Positions 4,227-5,721 of a DNA stretch of 5,721 nucleotides are shown in pieces (the stretch's first letter is position 1; the number at the start of each line of letters is the position of its first letter). The translations under genes were made by a program, and so were the position numbers. This DNA comes from Comamonas sp. lk. Lineage in GTDB: Bacteria; Pseudomonadota; Gammaproteobacteria; Burkholderiales; Burkholderiaceae_C. Location of the stretch: NCBI GenBank assembly GCA_945901215.1, contig CAMDKE010000190.1:1-5721 (forward strand), read 5' to 3'. Under the pieces are notes generated by a model. The model made no database searches, had not been told where the DNA came from, and was given only the letters and a program-made list of their open reading frames with translations.

Positions 4227-5264
4227 ATGAGCAAACTGGAAGAACTACTCCAACAGCAGCAAGACATTGCCGCTGCCATTGAAGCCGAGGTGCTGCGGGG
4301 CCGGGAAGCCGCTGCCAAGGGGCAATCTGAGGCCCAGTTCAACCTGGGCGTGATGTTCGAAAAAGGCCTTGGCATGGCGCAAAACTACGCCGAAGCCATG
4401 CGCTGCTACCAACAGGCCGCCGAGCAAGGTCTGGCCAGTGCCCAGTGCAGCCTGGGCGCCTTGTACGAAAAAGGCCTGGGTGACACGGAAGACTTTGCGC
4501 AGGCCCTGTACTGGTACCAGCTGGCGGCGGCCCAGGGTGACGCGGCGGCGCAGTGCGCTGTGGGCGCGCTGTACGAAAAAGGGCTGGGCGCCAAACAAGA
4601 CTTTCACGATGCTATGCGCTATTACAAGCTCGCTGCGGCCCAAAACTACGCCGATGCAAAGTACGCCGTGGGCACCATGTTTGAAAGCCACCACGGCGTG
4701 GAGCAAGACATCCCCGAGGCGGTGCGCTGGTACAAGCTGGCTGCGGCGCATGGGCACACCGGCGCGCAGTGCAGCCTGGGCCATATCTACGAGACCGGCG
4801 AGGGCATCAAGCGCGACTACGCAGAGGCCATGCGCTGGTACCGCTTGCCCGCAGACAAAGGCAACGCGGGCGCGCAGCTCAACCTGGGCGTGATGTACGA
4901 GCACGGCGAGGGCGTAGAAGAAGACAATGTGCAAGCCATGCGCTGGTACAAGCTGGCCGCCGCACAGGGCCACGCCAGCGCGCAGGCCAAGATCGGGTTT
5001 ATGTACAGCAACGCCAAAGGCGTGGCGCGCAATTACCCTGAGGCCATGCGCTGGTACAAGCTGTCCGCCGAACAGGGCAACGCCACCGCGCTGTCCAATC
5101 TGGGCTTTATGTTTGACCACGGCCAGGGCGTAGAGCAAGACGACGCCCGCGCGTTGATGTACTACAACAAGGCCGCCAAACGGGGTGATGCCTACGCCAT
5201 CAAAAACCGCGACATCATCGAAGCCCGCATGGCCGCGCACGCAGCGCAAAAGCCGGCCGCCTAG
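4227..5264 (+). CDS. Sel1-like repeat protein, eight repeats (345 aa)
   Basis: This is a solenoid protein of Sel1-like (TPR-related) repeats, a fold used for protein-protein interaction; no enzymatic motif is seen. Residues 1-33 are a polar, Gln-rich probable helix (MSKLEELLQQQQDIAAAIEA) that could form a short coiled coil. Residues 35-322 are eight exact 36-residue repeats beginning at about 35, 71, 107, 143, 179, 215, 251 and 287. The consensus is xAQxxLGxMYExGxGVxxDYxEAMRWYKLAAAQGxA. Residues 323-345 are a charged, Ala-rich tail. There is no signal peptide, lipobox or membrane segment, so a cytoplasmic location is likely. It begins 29 bp after the pglL stop with its own GGAG ribosome site, and no terminator lies between, so the two are probably co-transcribed. 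Sel1-like proteins often act as scaffolds or regulators of envelope and signalling processes. A role in pilus assembly or glycosylation is suggested only by location. Confidence 0.88.
   Translation: MSKLEELLQQQQDIAAAIEAEVLRGREAAAKGQSEAQFNLGVMFEKGLGMAQNYAEAMRCYQQAAEQGLASAQCSLGALYEKGLGDTEDFAQALYWYQLAAAQGDAAAQCAVGALYEKGLGAKQDFHDAMRYYKLAAAQNYADAKYAVGTMFESHHGVEQDIPEAVRWYKLAAAHGHTGAQCSLGHIYETGEGIKRDYAEAMRWYRLPADKGNAGAQLNLGVMYEHGEGVEEDNVQAMRWYKLAAAQGHASAQAKIGFMYSNAKGVARNYPEAMRWYKLSAEQGNATALSNLGFMFDHGQGVEQDDARALMYYNKAAKRGDAYAIKNRDIIEARMAAHAAQKPAA
4329..5192 (+). repeat. Eight tandem 108-bp Sel1 coding repeats
   Basis: The Sel1 array has a strict 108-bp period with no indels between units. The DNA units differ, but the string ATGCGCTGGTACAAGCTG recurs exactly in the sixth and seventh units and closely in the fourth and fifth. 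That is enough similarity for occasional unit gain or loss by recombination. Confidence 0.75.
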
Positions 5265-5270
5265 GCGGCC
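5255..5270. terminator. 16-bp perfect palindrome over the Sel1 stop codon, possible weak terminator
   Basis: GGCCGCCTAGGCGGCC is a perfect dyad (6-bp arms with a CTAG turn) containing the TAG stop codon. It lies in the narrow gap between two convergent genes, where a terminator is expected, but no T-run follows on either strand. It is therefore a weak candidate. Confidence 0.25.
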
Positions 5271-5310
5271 ACCTTGCTACTGTGCTGGCGACGGAGAAAC
5301 AAGGGAGTGC

Positions 5311-5721
5311 TTATTTTGGCCTGGCCAGGAAAACATACTGAAACGGGATGGACTCCAGCGCCGCAATATCCGGATCAACACGGGCAAATTTTGCAATTTC
5401 TCGGATGATCGGTAAAAAGGGGACGTCGTTTGCGTCTCCAATTATTCTCGACGTAACCGATTCCACTTCAAATCCTGCACCCTCAAACATCTCAAAAATG
5501 GTTTTTCTGGTGAACCATCGCAAATGGGTTCTATCGAGCAAGCCCGAATCCTGGTATCTAAAATCGCCTATCGCCAAACTGGCAACCAAACTCCAATTTT
5601 GTGCGTTGGGTATGCAGGCGATAACCGAACCGTGGCTTGGAATGACCTGGCGGATCTTCTTCAACACAAGCCAGGGATCCACCAAATGCTCCAGTGCATC
5701 CGCAAAAATCCAGCAGTCCCG
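5311..5721 (-). CDS. Class I SAM-dependent methyltransferase, C-terminal part (5' partial)
   Basis: The frame enters from the right edge on the minus strand and ends at TAA (5313-5311), giving 136 residues. It opens with DCWIFADALEHLVDPW, the post-motif strand and helix typical of Methyltransf_23/UbiG-like class I methyltransferases (usually aDVLEHLxDP). It continues with VLKKIRQVIPSHGSVIACIPN, the strand-turn after the Rossmann core, then GLLDRTHLRWFTRKTIFEMFEGAGF (about residues 60-84), a signature common in methyltransferases found with glycan and surface-polysaccharide genes. The SAM-binding GxGxG region would lie outside the window. The substrate cannot be deduced; a sugar or glycan intermediate is possible. 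GC is close to 50% in sampled stretches, much lower than in pglL, hinting at a different origin. It is convergent with the Sel1 gene, so it is not in the pilin operon. Confidence 0.82.
   Translation of the reverse strand, partial: RDCWIFADALEHLVDPWLVLKKIRQVIPSHGSVIACIPNAQNWSLVASLAIGDFRYQDSGLLDRTHLRWFTRKTIFEMFEGAGFEVESVTSRIIGDANDVPFLPIIREIAKFARVDPDIAALESIPFQYVFLARPK

Noticed and set aside
4329..5192. Tandem periodicity considered as a CRISPR-like or non-coding satellite array
   Set aside because: The 108-bp period is in frame with Sel1 36-residue repeats, with no constant repeat/unique spacer structure.
4245..5249. Minus-strand 334-codon open frame opposite the Sel1 gene
   Set aside because: Its apparent repeats (e.g. 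QLVPAHGL) are simply the antisense reading of the Sel1 repeats.
5683..5685. TTG start for a complete 124-aa methyltransferase
   Set aside because: The same frame continues upstream to the window edge with conserved methyltransferase residues (ADALEH), so the gene is truncated by the window, not started here.

Overview
The window looks like a high-GC betaproteobacterial chromosome, most likely Burkholderiales and Comamonadaceae-like. This is inferred from four things: the GC-rich codon use, the TfpX/TfpZ-type pilin accessory protein, the PglL-type O-oligosaccharyltransferase beside pilin genes, and the overall gene order. No rRNA or other taxonomic marker is present, so the genus is not assignable.

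The layout is a type IV pilin locus read left to right. Positions 2-172 are the 3' end of a membrane protein gene, probably TerC family. An AT-rich intergenic region with a good sigma-70-like promoter then leads into a first type IVa major-pilin gene (327-803, GTG start). That gene is closed by a strong rho-independent terminator (834-872). A second, different type IVa pilin gene follows (1010-1552), with its own strong terminator (1574-1607). The two pilins have identical residues 8-35 but unrelated globular domains.

Downstream on the same strand are a TfpX/TfpZ-family pilin accessory membrane protein (1677-2429), a PglL-type O-oligosaccharyltransferase (2587-4197) and, 29 bp after it, a soluble eight-repeat Sel1-like protein (4227-5264). 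Together the locus would supply two alternative pilin subunits, a membrane factor that helps their surface assembly, and the enzyme that transfers a lipid-linked glycan onto them in the periplasm. The role of the Sel1-like protein is not known; its close spacing suggests co-expression with the transferase.

The 157-bp gap between the accessory gene and pglL carries, on the minus strand, an uncapped 43-residue fragment that reads like the ribbon-helix-helix C-terminus of a HicB-type antitoxin. It has no start codon and an upstream in-frame stop, so it looks like a gene relic. The right edge (5311-5721, minus strand, convergent) is the C-terminal part of a class I SAM-dependent methyltransferase with clearly lower GC than the rest.

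No RNA genes, CRISPR arrays, insertion sequences or tRNAs were seen. I do not see a wholly new system. The points most worth checking are the HicB-like relic, the tandem divergent pilins and the PglL-Sel1 pairing.
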